A DNA stretch of 64,000 nucleotides from Thalassotalea agarivorans (GCF_030295955.1 NZ_AP027363.1:1426001-1490000), one strand, 5' to 3'. Positions 1 to 9,836 are shown, numbered from the stretch's first letter. Numbers and translations: made by a program. The notes: generated by a model from the letters alone, not told the origin.

Positions 1-512
1 GCTAACACCTCGCGGAGGATTACCATGGCTTCGTCAAGTTGACCTTTTTTCCAAAGCTCTGCACCTTTAGCTACTTTGCCTATTGTGTCATCTCTATCTG
101 TTAATTCACTAAAATGTTTACTCGCTTCCTCAACCTTACCCAAGGCTGTTAACGCTTGTGCCAGTTTTTGCCGGCACAGCTTTAAGTTAGGTTGGAGTTG
201 CAACGCTTTTTCGAACATGGTGACAGCTGGCGCAAACTGTCCTTGCATCGCCAATAAACTGCCCATATCTTCGTAGGCAGGCGCATAATCTGGAGCTAAG
301 CCAATGAGCAACTCTACTTGTTTTTGCGCTTCGCTGTAGCGCTTTTGCCTAGATAGCGCGTGTCCCAATACTTGTAACAATGGCAAACTAGACGGGGTCG
401 ATAGAAGTTGCAGACTAGCAATTTTTTCAGCGCGCGCAGGATCGCCATTTTTCATCGCTTGTATAGCTTGTTGCATGGCGTGTTGTTCAGCGGAATTACT
501 TTCGATGTTCAT
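1..512 (-). CDS. TPR protein, C-terminal part outside the window
   Basis: The reading frame starts with ATG at 512 and stays open to the window edge, so about 170 N-terminal residues are seen. They form tandem tetratricopeptide helices (alternating small and large hydrophobic residues, with repeats ending near 'LAPDYAPAYEDMGSLLAMQG' and 'LQPNLKLCRQKLAQALTALG'). No signal peptide is visible. It starts 2 bases beyond the stop of the SGNH hydrolase, so the two are almost certainly co-transcribed. The style resembles the N-terminal half of the TPR-sulfotransferase at 9837-11807, so a C-terminal sulfotransferase domain is likely but unseen. Confidence 0.7.
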   Translation of the reverse strand, partial: MNIESNSAEQHAMQQAIQAMKNGDPARAEKIASLQLLSTPSSLPLLQVLGHALSRQKRYSEAQKQVELLIGLAPDYAPAYEDMGSLLAMQGQFAPAVTMFEKALQLQPNLKLCRQKLAQALTALGKVEEASKHFSELTDRDDTIGKVAKGAELWKKGQLDEAMVILREVL

Positions 513-514
513 AT

Positions 515-2086
515 TTATTTTTCTTCTTTTTGGCTAACGCGGACATTATCAAAATCCACTATACCGCGAGTGGTGCGTAAACCGAAATAGGATTTCCAGC
601 TGCCTGCCGGAATCAAGAATGTATGTTTAACGGTTTGCCATTCTTTAGTGGGTTGCACGGGTAAAGTCGCTATGTTTTTGCGTTGATAAAGTGCTTGAGC
701 TTCAGCGTCAGCAAATAATTCAGCTTCTGATCCAGGCGCTGCTGCTCTAACATCGACAATGACTTCAACCAGCGTATCTTTAGTTAATTTACCGCGCTTA
801 AAATCGCCAGTGGCATCCGTTCCTTGATGGACTTCCTGTTTTTCGCTCAATTGGATATAGTATTCGCCGTGAGGGGCGGTGCCATCTTTGATACGTTTGA
901 CGCCATCGTCGGCATAACGCCAACCAAAAGCATTGAAATTGCCAGGCGCTTTAGATTCAAAACTGCCGTTAGCAACGTCTCCATTCTCGCCAAAACCGTT
1001 AAACACGTCCGCGTCTGCAATGATAGGTAAGTCGTTAAATAGCTTAGAAATATGTTGTGCGATTAGTCGGGCTTGACCGCCATGTTCTACCATCGAACCG
1101 TGCCACTGTTCCCATATCCAAGGGTAATGTAATGCTGATACTCTATCGTCACCCAACGATTGCACAAAAGACTTAGTATAATTAGCGGGCTCGTTGTCGT
1201 TCCAACCGTATGCGTTGTACAAAACAATATAAGGCTTTGAACCGTATCTAGTGCGCAATTTGGCAACAACATCGCCAAACCGTTCTTCCATTGCCGCTTG
1301 CAACGACGCACCACTTTTACCAATTTTATATATATCGTTAGCACCGGAATTAACCACAATAACATCTGGCTGAACAACATCCTGATATCGCTCATCGTTA
1401 GTAGACTTGTCAGCTTTATCGATAAAATTAAGTACGTTATTAAAACCATTTTCGTCTAATGTTGCGCCGCCAAGTGCTTGCACTTGTACATTGGCATTCA
1501 ACATTCGACCAACCATGTGCGGGTAAGCGTAATAGGCACCAGATTCACCTGAGTCTTTCTCGCTGTACAGTGACGTACCGTCCATGTTGGAATCACCGAA
1601 GTAAAAAATTGTTTTCGATTTAGGTTGCGGAGCAGGGTGAATATCGCCACCTTCAATAAAGAAGCCGTAAATGGTTGATAGGTCGCCGTAAAAAGTTTCT
1701 TTGACAAGTGTGACTTGGTGAATACGATTTCTGGGTAAATTTTCAACCAATAAAATGCGTTGCTTGCCTGGGTTTACTTTGAATGGTTCACCCACGTACT
1801 GTTGATTGAGTACAAGCCTAAAGTATTCATAATGATCGCCAGTATCTATTTCCAAAAATAGCTTTGAGCCAGTAAATTTTATATCTAGGGTACTACCAGC
1901 CCAACCAATTTGCTTTGCCGTTTTGCCCGAATCTAACCAACGTCCTTGCTCGGCTATTAACTCATGTTGAGCGGGAATATATATGCTGTTTTGTTCGTCT
2001 ACTTGGGCCCCTTTGACGGTTGTTTGGCATGACATCTGCGAGAAACTGAATATGAGAACTAGTACTGGAAAAAATAAAAAACGCAC
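515..2086 (-). CDS. Secreted SGNH/GDSL-family esterase with N-terminal beta-sandwich (CE2-like)
   Basis: This 523-residue protein has an N-terminal signal sequence ending near Cys20 (MSC; a poor lipobox, so lipoprotein status is uncertain). Residues about 40-150 look like the beta-sandwich found ahead of the catalytic domain in CE2 acetyl esterases. The SGNH domain follows, with block I 'FYFGDSNMDG' (nucleophile Ser166) and block III 'SGANDIY' near residue 247. The last about 150 residues resemble a carbohydrate-binding-type beta domain. The predicted role is removal of acyl groups from a sugar or other ester in the periplasm or at the outer membrane. It forms a tight pair with the downstream TPR gene (2-base gap). 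The true substrate is unknown. Confidence 0.75.
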   Translation of the reverse strand: MRFLFFPVLVLIFSFSQMSCQTTVKGAQVDEQNSIYIPAQHELIAEQGRWLDSGKTAKQIGWAGSTLDIKFTGSKLFLEIDTGDHYEYFRLVLNQQYVGEPFKVNPGKQRILLVENLPRNRIHQVTLVKETFYGDLSTIYGFFIEGGDIHPAPQPKSKTIFYFGDSNMDGTSLYSEKDSGESGAYYAYPHMVGRMLNANVQVQALGGATLDENGFNNVLNFIDKADKSTNDERYQDVVQPDVIVVNSGANDIYKIGKSGASLQAAMEERFGDVVAKLRTRYGSKPYIVLYNAYGWNDNEPANYTKSFVQSLGDDRVSALHYPWIWEQWHGSMVEHGGQARLIAQHISKLFNDLPIIADADVFNGFGENGDVANGSFESKAPGNFNAFGWRYADDGVKRIKDGTAPHGEYYIQLSEKQEVHQGTDATGDFKRGKLTKDTLVEVIVDVRAAAPGSEAELFADAEAQALYQRKNIATLPVQPTKEWQTVKHTFLIPAGSWKSYFGLRTTRGIVDFDNVRVSQKEEK

Positions 2087-2220
2087 GAATACGGCACCAT
2101 TATTATTAGTATTTTATACGTTATAAAAGTAGGTGGTTTTAACCGACAAAACAAATCATATATTTTTAAGTATCGTTTAGTTTTTTTTAACAGAACAAGT
2201 TGTCTAGGTGAATTTTCATC

Positions 2221-2247
2221 AGGCCATAGCTAGGTTAGCTATGGCCT
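2221..2247. repeat. 12-bp perfect inverted repeat after the BCCT gene
   Basis: AGGCCATAGCTA is followed, after a 3-base loop, by its exact reverse complement. It lies just past the stop codon of the minus-strand transporter gene. No T-run follows on the minus strand, so it is a weak candidate terminator or mRNA 3'-end stabilising hairpin separating the SDR-MDR-esterase-BCCT operon from the SGNH gene. Confidence 0.5.
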
Positions 2248-2266
2248 GGTAGATAGATTGTTGGTT

Positions 2267-3805
2267 CTACCGTTTTATTTTTGGGTTGTCCTGTTGAATC
2301 ATTTTCAAGAGGGAATAACTCATTAAAGCGCCTACAATAAGCAGCGGTAAGGACACTACTATCGTCGTTGATAAAATTACTTTTATACCGCCATCTACTG
2401 ACATGAGTGCGATTGGTACCACACCCAATGCACATGCCCAAAATAGCCTGTTCCAGCGCTGCGGGTTTTCGCCTTCTCGCAATGACTTTGTGGTTACGGA
2501 AGCCAATGTGTAGGAAGCAGAATCATATGTTGTCACCAAGAAAACAATCGATACGACAGCAAACAAAAACACGGCAAATTTACCAAAAGGTAACGCTAGC
2601 AATATTTGCGTAATGGCTGTAGCTTCGCCGGCTTGCGCAATAATTGTATTGATATCGAGCATCCCTGAAAGTTGCAGATTAAGCGCATAGTTGCCGAAAA
2701 CAACGAAAAACAACCATGCACCTAAGCTGCCAAAACAAAGCATACCCAATATCAGTTGTTTTATTGTACGCCCTCTCGATATGCGAGTAACAAACAAACC
2801 AACAAACGGTCCATAGGCAACCCACCACGCCCAATAAAATACGGTCCAATTTTCGACAAAACTCCCTTTGTCTATGGGATCAGTCCAAAAACTCATGGCA
2901 AAAAAGTTTTGCACCATGATGCCAATACTATTGGTGCCAGTTTTTAAGATGAATAATGTAGGGCCGACGGCTAACACGAAAAAGAGTAGGGCAAACGTAA
3001 TAATAAGATTGAATTCCGACAAACTTTTGAAGCCTCTATCTAGACCCAAGTAGGCACTAGTACCAAAAATGGCAACACAGAGTAATACAACGCTAATCTC
3101 TAGAATTATATCGTGATGAACACCAAGTAATTCAGCTATGTTCGCTGCTATCATGGGCGTAGACAAGCCAAGTGACGTACCGGCACCGCCAATCAGACTG
3201 AGCATATATAAGAAATCGATAATACGGCCTTTAGTGCCACCTGCTTGCTTGGCTTGTTGTTCTGTATAGAAATAACCACAGCTTGTGCTTAGACGTAAAA
3301 AAGGAACTTGGCGTTTGTAAAAGGGATAAGCGATAGCTATTGCTGGTAAACAATAGATTGCCCAAGCACTCACACCCCAGTGAAATAGCGGGTAGGTCGC
3401 TGCCCATTCTTTTGCTTTTGCAGATTCTGGATCCAAACCCATAGGTGGTGTTTTTAAATAATAAGACCATTCGATAACTGCCCAATATAGAAGGCCTGCA
3501 CCAACCCCAGCGCAAAATATCATGGTGATCCATGTCAATGTACTGTAATCGGGAGTATCAGTGTCTTTGCTACTCAGTTTAATTGCGCCATATCGACTAA
3601 ATGCCAGCCACAGTAAAAAGCCTAGGGCAAGCACAGCATACCATTGATAAAGCCAGCCAAATTTATTGGTTAAGCTATTGAATAAATTGGTAATAACCGG
3701 GCCTGCGGTTTCTCTAAAGATAAAAATAGGTAAGGTCACGAGTAGGATAACTCCTATCGTGGTTAAAAACATAGGACGGTCTAATTGAGAGAGATTTTTT
3801 ATCAT
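2267..3805 (-). CDS. BCCT-family transporter, CaiT-like (betaine/carnitine/choline type)
   Basis: This inner-membrane protein of 512 residues has about 12 hydrophobic segments and clear BCCT signatures: 'GVGAGLLYWAVIEWSYYL' (100-117), 'GTSLGLSTP' (209-217) and 'WTVFYWAWWVAY' (320-331). The aromatic box matches CaiT: W320, W327, W328 and Y331 correspond to CaiT W316, W323, W324 and Y327. CaiT Arg262 and Met331, which replace sodium in CaiT, are replaced here by N266 and V335, as in sodium-coupled BCCT members. The inferred role is Na+-coupled uptake of a trimethylammonium compound (carnitine, betaine or similar). It follows the secreted esterase by 27 bases, so it may import an esterase product. 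Confidence 0.88.
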   Translation of the reverse strand: MIKNLSQLDRPMFLTTIGVILLVTLPIFIFRETAGPVITNLFNSLTNKFGWLYQWYAVLALGFLLWLAFSRYGAIKLSSKDTDTPDYSTLTWITMIFCAGVGAGLLYWAVIEWSYYLKTPPMGLDPESAKAKEWAATYPLFHWGVSAWAIYCLPAIAIAYPFYKRQVPFLRLSTSCGYFYTEQQAKQAGGTKGRIIDFLYMLSLIGGAGTSLGLSTPMIAANIAELLGVHHDIILEISVVLLCVAIFGTSAYLGLDRGFKSLSEFNLIITFALLFFVLAVGPTLFILKTGTNSIGIMVQNFFAMSFWTDPIDKGSFVENWTVFYWAWWVAYGPFVGLFVTRISRGRTIKQLILGMLCFGSLGAWLFFVVFGNYALNLQLSGMLDINTIIAQAGEATAITQILLALPFGKFAVFLFAVVSIVFLVTTYDSASYTLASVTTKSLREGENPQRWNRLFWACALGVVPIALMSVDGGIKVILSTTIVVSLPLLIVGALMSYSLLKMIQQDNPKIKR

Positions 3806-3832
3806 TATTATAATCCGATACTGCTGGTGTTT

Positions 3833-5389
3833 TTAGTTGAGATAAATGGGTTCTAATTGCTGACACAAGTTGCTGTCAGCATAGCCTGATAGTACAGATT
3901 TTTCATCAAATACGAACATGCTTGGCTGTTCAAATGTGTATGGCAACCAATCGCTCATTAATGGCATTGACTGAGGAGATCCTGTCTTTGCAAACGTAAC
4001 CCACGCCTTCATCATGATATCCGTAAGAGTAGTATCTGCTTTGTTTGTTGGCAGCCAACTATCGTGGCTATCAAAAACATAGGGGATTTCAGCACCGTGA
4101 TAAGCTTTAATCGCTTCGCCACCTTCGCGCACGCGATCAAATCGATACAACCAGGCTTTACCACCTTGCTGATTAACTGCGTTTGCCAAGATAGCGCTAG
4201 AGCATGCCATGTATTGAAAGTTATCAAACCAATCCAAAGCTAAACGCTTATCTTTAATCTTATTAAATTTTTCTAGTATCAGTGCTTGTGCTGTTTTACT
4301 GGATATTTTACTGTCGAACACAGGTGCTGTATCACCTGCTTCTTGATACATTAGAAATTCATTTAAGTTTGTCCCAATCAGAAGTGACTGAGAAGATTGA
4401 TTAGCAAACTGCTTTTGCGGTGTATCGACAAATAACTCGTTATCGACGATCGCTCGGTAGTCATAATCTGGTGCGATCTGCTTCATTGCCTGCCAAACTG
4501 TTTCTGCAGGAACCGTTCTTAAATGCTCTATACTTGGGCTACTTAGTTGTTTAGAAAGTTTGTTACCCACGCTTTGTGCTTCACGTAAATCACTGTTCGC
4601 TAGTAATTGAAAAGCACCACTTTGGCTTATTGCTTTGTTGAATAGTTGGTTAGCTGAAGGTATTGCCATCAGATAACCTATGTTTGCAGCGCCTGCACTT
4701 TCTCCAAATAGGGTGATATTGTTGGCGTCGCCACCAAAAGCTGAAATGTTTTGTTTTATCCAATGCAGCGCTGCAATTTGATCATGCAAGGCAAAATTTG
4801 CTTTGCCATCAGACTGATTAAACTGCGAATGGGCGAGGAAACCAAATACGCCTAACCTGTAGGCAACACTAATTACGATGACATTCCCTTTTTCCGCAAG
4901 ATTGTGCCCTAGGTAATTAGGTTCATAAGACCAACCAGCCTTGTTGCTACCACCGTGTATCCATACCATAACAGGTAGAGGCGAAAGGTTTGTATTAAGG
5001 GGCTTCCAAATATTTAAATACAAACAGTCTTCGCTCACGTTAGGCATCGACATAACCAGATCATTTTTACCAAAACGACTAGCAACATCCTTGTACCAAT
5101 CAATATTGTAATCGTCTTGATAACATGCGCTTTTAAAGGTATCTGCTAACGTTACCTTAGGGTACTGAGAAATGGGTTGTGGCTTTTTCCAACGCAAAGG
5201 GCCAACAGGAGGCTTTGCATAAGCAATACCTTTGAAACTGATTACATTGGTATTTTGATTACTTACTTTGCCTTCATATAGGGTGTGAGCGGTGGCAACT
5301 TGTGTTTGATTTTTTTGAAGCGATTCTTGTGGAAAAACTATAGCACTAAAACATAAACCGGAAATGAGGAAAAAAGTTTTAAGTGCCAT
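3833..5389 (-). CDS. Secreted type-B carboxylesterase (acetylcholinesterase superfamily)
   Basis: The 518-residue protein carries an N-terminal signal peptide (hydrophobic stretch at residues 6-20), so it acts in the periplasm or outside. It shows the carboxylesterase-B hallmarks 'SEDCLYLNIW' (119-128), the oxyanion-hole 'HGG' (145-147) and the nucleophile elbow 'GESAG' with Ser231, plus a late 'YHGAEIPYVF' supplying the catalytic His. It sits between an MDR reductase and the CaiT-like transporter with 20-27 base gaps. The pairing with a quaternary-amine transporter suggests that its substrate may be a choline- or carnitine-type ester; this is inference, since the family is promiscuous. Confidence 0.87.
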   Translation of the reverse strand: MALKTFFLISGLCFSAIVFPQESLQKNQTQVATAHTLYEGKVSNQNTNVISFKGIAYAKPPVGPLRWKKPQPISQYPKVTLADTFKSACYQDDYNIDWYKDVASRFGKNDLVMSMPNVSEDCLYLNIWKPLNTNLSPLPVMVWIHGGSNKAGWSYEPNYLGHNLAEKGNVIVISVAYRLGVFGFLAHSQFNQSDGKANFALHDQIAALHWIKQNISAFGGDANNITLFGESAGAANIGYLMAIPSANQLFNKAISQSGAFQLLANSDLREAQSVGNKLSKQLSSPSIEHLRTVPAETVWQAMKQIAPDYDYRAIVDNELFVDTPQKQFANQSSQSLLIGTNLNEFLMYQEAGDTAPVFDSKISSKTAQALILEKFNKIKDKRLALDWFDNFQYMACSSAILANAVNQQGGKAWLYRFDRVREGGEAIKAYHGAEIPYVFDSHDSWLPTNKADTTLTDIMMKAWVTFAKTGSPQSMPLMSDWLPYTFEQPSMFVFDEKSVLSGYADSNLCQQLEPIYLN

Positions 5390-5409
5390 AGTTATATTAC
5401 CTTTATGGA

Positions 5410-6396
5410 TTAGTCGATGTTAACGACAACGCAGCCACCAAAACCACCGGCTTCGATTAGCTCATGTGATTTAACAATATCGTCTAAGCTCACTTCGTGA
5501 GCGATACGATGACTAAATTCATCGTTGGTCAATACTGCGTCTATATCGGCTATTGCGTCTTGTTTCGCTGATTCTGGCATTGCATACACAATCACTAAAC
5601 GCAATGTTAAATCCATAAACATCATATGCTTAAATGGTAGTTGCGGTTCAGGTACTACAACAGAAGAGTAGGTCGCAATAACGCCACCAACGCGAATACA
5701 GTTGAGTACTTCTGGCAAGTTTTGACCAAATTCAACTTCAACTACGCGATCGATTTTATCACCGCCATTTGCTGTAACTACGTCAGCCGACCAGTTTTCT
5801 GAACGGTGGTTAACAACGTGGTCTGCACCTAAAGAAAGGCATAATTCTTTGTCAGCGTCGTTACTTGCTGTAGCGATAACAGTCGCTCCAGCGCGTTTTG
5901 CCCATTGAATAGCGTAGTATCCAACGCGGCCTGCACCGCCGGTAACGAGTATTGTTTGACCTTTAACATCACCATCAGCAAATACACATCGGTGTGCTGT
6001 CATTACAGGAATGCCCAATACTGCGCCTACAGCAAAAGACGCTTGCTCTGGAAGTTTTGGTGCTCTGCTAGCATCAATAGCAACATACTGCGCCGCCGTG
6101 CCTAAGCGACGGCCAAATTGGGCCTGATAAAGCCAGACGCGTTCGCCGATTCGGCCAGTATCAACGCCTTCACCGACCGCTTCAATGATACCAGCGCCAT
6201 CGCTATGTGGGATCACCAATCCACCGTCTAAAAGGTTAGGGAAAGCACCATCGCGCTTTTTAGTATCTGATGGGTTTACACCTGACGTGTGCATGCGCAC
6301 TAGAACTTCACCAGGGCCGGCTGTTGGCGTGTCTATTTCGCCAATGATTAGTGAATCAGCTGGTTTGCCAAAGGATTCGAACCAAGCAGCTTTCAT
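5410..6396 (-). CDS. MDR-family NADPH:quinone reductase-like oxidoreductase
   Basis: A 328-residue medium-chain dehydrogenase/reductase without the zinc-binding cysteines. It has the quinone-reductase-type 'NPSD' motif (41-44) and the nucleotide-binding 'GGAGRVG' (153-159) in a Rossmann fold. It is probably a cytoplasmic NADPH-dependent enzyme acting on a quinone or enone. It sits 23 bases after the SDR gene and 20 bases before the esterase gene, inside the putative operon. The substrate cannot be read from the sequence. Confidence 0.83.
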   Translation of the reverse strand: MKAAWFESFGKPADSLIIGEIDTPTAGPGEVLVRMHTSGVNPSDTKKRDGAFPNLLDGGLVIPHSDGAGIIEAVGEGVDTGRIGERVWLYQAQFGRRLGTAAQYVAIDASRAPKLPEQASFAVGAVLGIPVMTAHRCVFADGDVKGQTILVTGGAGRVGYYAIQWAKRAGATVIATASNDADKELCLSLGADHVVNHRSENWSADVVTANGGDKIDRVVEVEFGQNLPEVLNCIRVGGVIATYSSVVVPEPQLPFKHMMFMDLTLRLVIVYAMPESAKQDAIADIDAVLTNDEFSHRIAHEVSLDDIVKSHELIEAGGFGGCVVVNID

Positions 6397-6419
6397 TTTT
6401 ATCTCCTACTGTGTGGTCA

Positions 6420-7217
6420 TTAAATATTGTTAGATAAACTTTCAGTATGACCGTCAAGCCCAATCGCTTGACCTGAAATACATGCCCCTAAAGGTGATGC
6501 TAAAAATGCAATCATGTTTGCTACATCTTCAGGGCCTACAAACAATCGCATCGAGCTTTGCAATTGATAAATGTGTCTTACTTCTTCCGCCGTAGCGCCG
6601 CGCTCTTTAGCATCGCGCTCAATAACGCCATCAATTCTTGGGCCTTTTACGCTACCTGGACATACAGCATTGACTCTGATGTTGTCAGGACCAAGTTCCA
6701 TCGCCCATGTTTTCGTTAGGCCAATAAGTGCCCATTTGGACGCTGTGTATGGCGAGCGCAATGGAAAACCAAAGAAGGCTGCATTAGACGAAACGTTGAT
6801 AATGCTGCCACTGCCGTTTTGTTTTAACATCGGCACAGCCAGCTTAGTGAAATAAAATTGCGCATTCAAATCAACATCAATCGTTTGTTGCCAATTATCA
6901 ACGTCGATATCTTCCACTTTCGCGGTAGGGCCTGCGATACCAGCATTGTTTACAAGTAAATCTAGCTTGCCATATTTGTCGTTTAAATCTCTATATACAG
7001 CTTCTACCTGTTTAAAATCAGCAACATCGCATAATGTTGCTGATGCATCAGGGTTTTTAGCTAAGAACGATTCAATAGCTTCTGCGCTTATATCGCATAT
7101 ATGGACGCGAGCACCCATAGATAACAAGGTTTCTGCAACAACTTTGCCAATTCCACTAGCACCAGCAGAAATTAATGCAACAAAATCTTGTTCAAATTTA
7201 ATCGATGTTTCTAACAT
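6420..7217 (-). CDS. Short-chain dehydrogenase/reductase (SDR)
   Basis: A classical SDR of 265 residues: cofactor motif 'SAGASGIG' (17-24; Thr of the usual TGxxxGIG is replaced by Ser), 'NNAG' (90-93), catalytic Ser143/144, and Y157-x3-K161. Asp42 after the second beta strand ('HICDIS') suggests NAD(H) preference. The 'CPGSVKGPRIDGVI' region and C-terminal 'ISGQAIGLDGH' are typical of dehydrogenases for small hydroxy compounds. It is first gene of the tight SDR-MDR-esterase-BCCT run. A 3-hydroxyacid or amino-alcohol dehydrogenase role would fit the CoA-transferase genes at 12945-14312, but this is not proven. Confidence 0.85.
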   Translation of the reverse strand: MLETSIKFEQDFVALISAGASGIGKVVAETLLSMGARVHICDISAEAIESFLAKNPDASATLCDVADFKQVEAVYRDLNDKYGKLDLLVNNAGIAGPTAKVEDIDVDNWQQTIDVDLNAQFYFTKLAVPMLKQNGSGSIINVSSNAAFFGFPLRSPYTASKWALIGLTKTWAMELGPDNIRVNAVCPGSVKGPRIDGVIERDAKERGATAEEVRHIYQLQSSMRLFVGPEDVANMIAFLASPLGACISGQAIGLDGHTESLSNNI

Positions 7218-7280
7218 AGATTATCCTTAGAAAACTGCCACAGCGAGGGGGAGACCTCGCCGCAGCGACTACTTAACAGC

Positions 7281-9683
7281 TTATTCAAATAAATAACTAA
7301 ACGTAACGCCAATGGTACGCGGTCGATTGACAGTAATTGTCGAATCCCAGCTCGCACCACCTTTGGTTAGTTCAGCTCGTTCATCTGTTAGGTTGTTTAC
7401 ATAAAGAGACGCCTTCCATGCATCTTTTTCAAAGCCCACACTTAGGTTAACTAAGTTGTATGCAGCTAACGTATCTCGGACATCGGTACTTGTGTCGCCG
7501 CCGGTATACTTAAAGATGTCATCTTGTCGTTCACCAATATGAGCAACAACAAATTGCGCATGTCCTAAATAGCTTGCTAGTTCAAAATTGTAACGACCAG
7601 TTACGTTAGCTTTAAACTCAGGCACATTAGGTAATGCGGTTCCTTTTGGTGATATATTGCTTCCTACTACAAGATCTTCTGTCAGTTCTGCTTGGTTGTA
7701 ATTAGCCGCAAAACTCAACTGGAAGTCATCAGTTAATAGGTAGGTTATATCTGTTTCTATACCAAGTATGTTCGCATTTGATACATTTATTGTTAGTCCT
7801 ACAGGTGAACCAAATGACGAATCAAACTTAGTTAATTGCATATCAGTCCAGTCCATTGAATAGACTGCACCGTTAAATTTCAGACGTTGATCATCGGTCA
7901 TGGCTTTCCAACCAAATTCGATATTTTCAACAAAATCAGAATTGTAAACACGAGGCACGACGTTAGTTTCGTCTCGGTTCAGTCCGCCCGGGCGATAGCC
8001 CTCTGAATAAGTGAGATAAATTAATTTTCTATCGTCTAACTGATAGCTTGCATTTGCTTTTAATGTGCTGCCGCTATCATCAACGCTGCTGTCGACGGAA
8101 ATGATAGGGAATCCAGGGGCAATAGCGCCATAACCGGAGACACCTGCAAGTGAACTATCATTTTTGAAGTAACGGCCACCCAAGGTGATAGATAATGCGT
8201 CTGTGACGTCATAACTTAGCTCACCAAAAATCGCGACTTGATTGTCTTCACGAACTTGATCGGTAAGATACCAAAGATCTGGCACGCCAAATTGTTCAAA
8301 GTCTGGCCCTTTTGCCATGCCTTCCATCACCCATTCTTGGCGATAGGTGTGGCTTGAATCTTCAGAGTAAAGACCAACAATGTACTGTAATGCACCTTCA
8401 TAGGTGCTTTGAATACGAAGCTCATGAGTATTTCGCTTGTATTTATTATCGTCGTTGTAGGCAATCATCATATTGGTACAATCTTGCGTCGCTGTACCGT
8501 AATATTCACAGCCGTAGTATTGAATCCAGCTTGTTGAGTAGTAATCTGAGTAGTCAGAATAGTCGCTGTAGTACTCTACGTCTCGGTCCATAAATGAACC
8601 GGCATAAATTACCTCGGCACTGCCTAAATCACCAGTTACGTTGATTGACGTCTGTAAAAACTCATCTTTCATGCTATCGGGATTGAAGCGCTGTACTTCT
8701 AAATCGCCAATTTCTCCGTTAGGGTTTTCTGGATCGTGAAACCAAACACCACTTGTCTCTTGGTTTTGATAGATCGCGCCTAGGATAACTTCCCAATCGT
8801 CGGTTAGCTGTGTTTTAAACGCAGCGCGACCACCTAGATTATCCAAATCATTAAAGTCTTCTTCTACCAAAGCATCATTGGTATTTGTTGCTAGTTCAAA
8901 ATTTCCGCCATTTACAAACAAACCGGACGTATGCGTGCCAGGCACGTTGTCAATAAAACCACCTTCGTGTTTGTTCCAAGCGACTAGTCTTAGTGCGGAA
9001 TCTTCACCCAAAGGCAGGTTAACAAAACCCTCTACTGTGTGACTTATTTCGCCATTTGAGGTTGAACCAACATCGAGATTTGCGCCACCTTCGAAATCGT
9101 CCGCGGTTGGCTTGTTTGTAATGATACGCAATGTACCTGACTGAGAACTAGCACCAAATAGGGTACTTTGCGGGCCAGCAAGTGCTTCGACACGTTCAAT
9201 GTCATAGACATGCAAATCTAGATTACGTCCAATTGCTGTAACGGGTTGCTCATCAAGATATATGGCAACACTCGGTTGCGACCCCGATGCATTGCCATCG
9301 CCACCATCAGATGCTCCGCGCATATATACTTGCGCTAAACCCGGACCTCCACTGCTATAAGATAAACTTGGTAGCATGGTTGCATAGTCTTCAAAACTTT
9401 GAATACCTAATTGTTCAAGTTGTGTCGAAGACAACGCTTGAACGCTTGTTGGTACACTTTGAATACTCTCTGAACGCTTGCGAGAGGTTACTTCGATTAC
9501 TTCAATACCGTTGGTATCTTCATTCTGTACTTCTGTTTCCTGTGCAAACGAATTGGACACGGGCGCAAAAGCCATACCACCGACTAACAACGTTGAAATG
9601 GCTTTGTTGTTAAAGGATGACTTTATCGCCTGTGACAAACGGCTTTTTTCAAGCCTTTGTGCTTTGTTAAGATTGCTTTGCAT
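7281..9683 (-). CDS. TonB-dependent outer-membrane receptor
   Basis: An 800-residue receptor with a long N-terminal signal region cleaved near 'NSFAQE'. A TonB-box-like 'IEVIEVTSRKR' follows, then the plug domain ('VPTSVQALSSTQLEQLGI', 'RVEALAGPQSTLFGA', 'GTLRIITNKP') and a 22-strand-type barrel ending in a C-terminal aromatic residue ('TFSYLFE'). It is of the broad CirA/FecA-like type common in marine Alteromonadales for organic substrates. It lies 63 bases ahead of the SDR gene, so read-through into the catabolic operon is plausible. Substrate unknown. A short Tyr-Ser-Asp repeat (8530-8575) lies in an extracellular-loop-like region. Confidence 0.92.
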   Translation of the reverse strand: MQSNLNKAQRLEKSRLSQAIKSSFNNKAISTLLVGGMAFAPVSNSFAQETEVQNEDTNGIEVIEVTSRKRSESIQSVPTSVQALSSTQLEQLGIQSFEDYATMLPSLSYSSGGPGLAQVYMRGASDGGDGNASGSQPSVAIYLDEQPVTAIGRNLDLHVYDIERVEALAGPQSTLFGASSQSGTLRIITNKPTADDFEGGANLDVGSTSNGEISHTVEGFVNLPLGEDSALRLVAWNKHEGGFIDNVPGTHTSGLFVNGGNFELATNTNDALVEEDFNDLDNLGGRAAFKTQLTDDWEVILGAIYQNQETSGVWFHDPENPNGEIGDLEVQRFNPDSMKDEFLQTSINVTGDLGSAEVIYAGSFMDRDVEYYSDYSDYSDYYSTSWIQYYGCEYYGTATQDCTNMMIAYNDDNKYKRNTHELRIQSTYEGALQYIVGLYSEDSSHTYRQEWVMEGMAKGPDFEQFGVPDLWYLTDQVREDNQVAIFGELSYDVTDALSITLGGRYFKNDSSLAGVSGYGAIAPGFPIISVDSSVDDSGSTLKANASYQLDDRKLIYLTYSEGYRPGGLNRDETNVVPRVYNSDFVENIEFGWKAMTDDQRLKFNGAVYSMDWTDMQLTKFDSSFGSPVGLTINVSNANILGIETDITYLLTDDFQLSFAANYNQAELTEDLVVGSNISPKGTALPNVPEFKANVTGRYNFELASYLGHAQFVVAHIGERQDDIFKYTGGDTSTDVRDTLAAYNLVNLSVGFEKDAWKASLYVNNLTDERAELTKGGASWDSTITVNRPRTIGVTFSYLFE

Positions 9684-9836
9684 GTAGCTAGCTCCCCGCG
9701 ATTATTATTTTTTTTGTTGTAATATGTGCTCAGTTATTGTTTTTGTTTAAGCACAACGGTGTTTTACCGACTATAGAGACTAGCAAGATGTCGCTACTAA
9801 ACAATTTCTGATTTTGCGGTGTGCGTTTAGTTTTTT

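Noticed and set aside
5410-6396. AcuI-type acrylyl-CoA reductase, which with a BCCT carrier would suggest DMSP breakdown
   Set aside because: The protein resembles zeta-crystallin/quinone-reductase-like MDRs more than AcuI, and no DMSP lyase or DddD-like gene is present.
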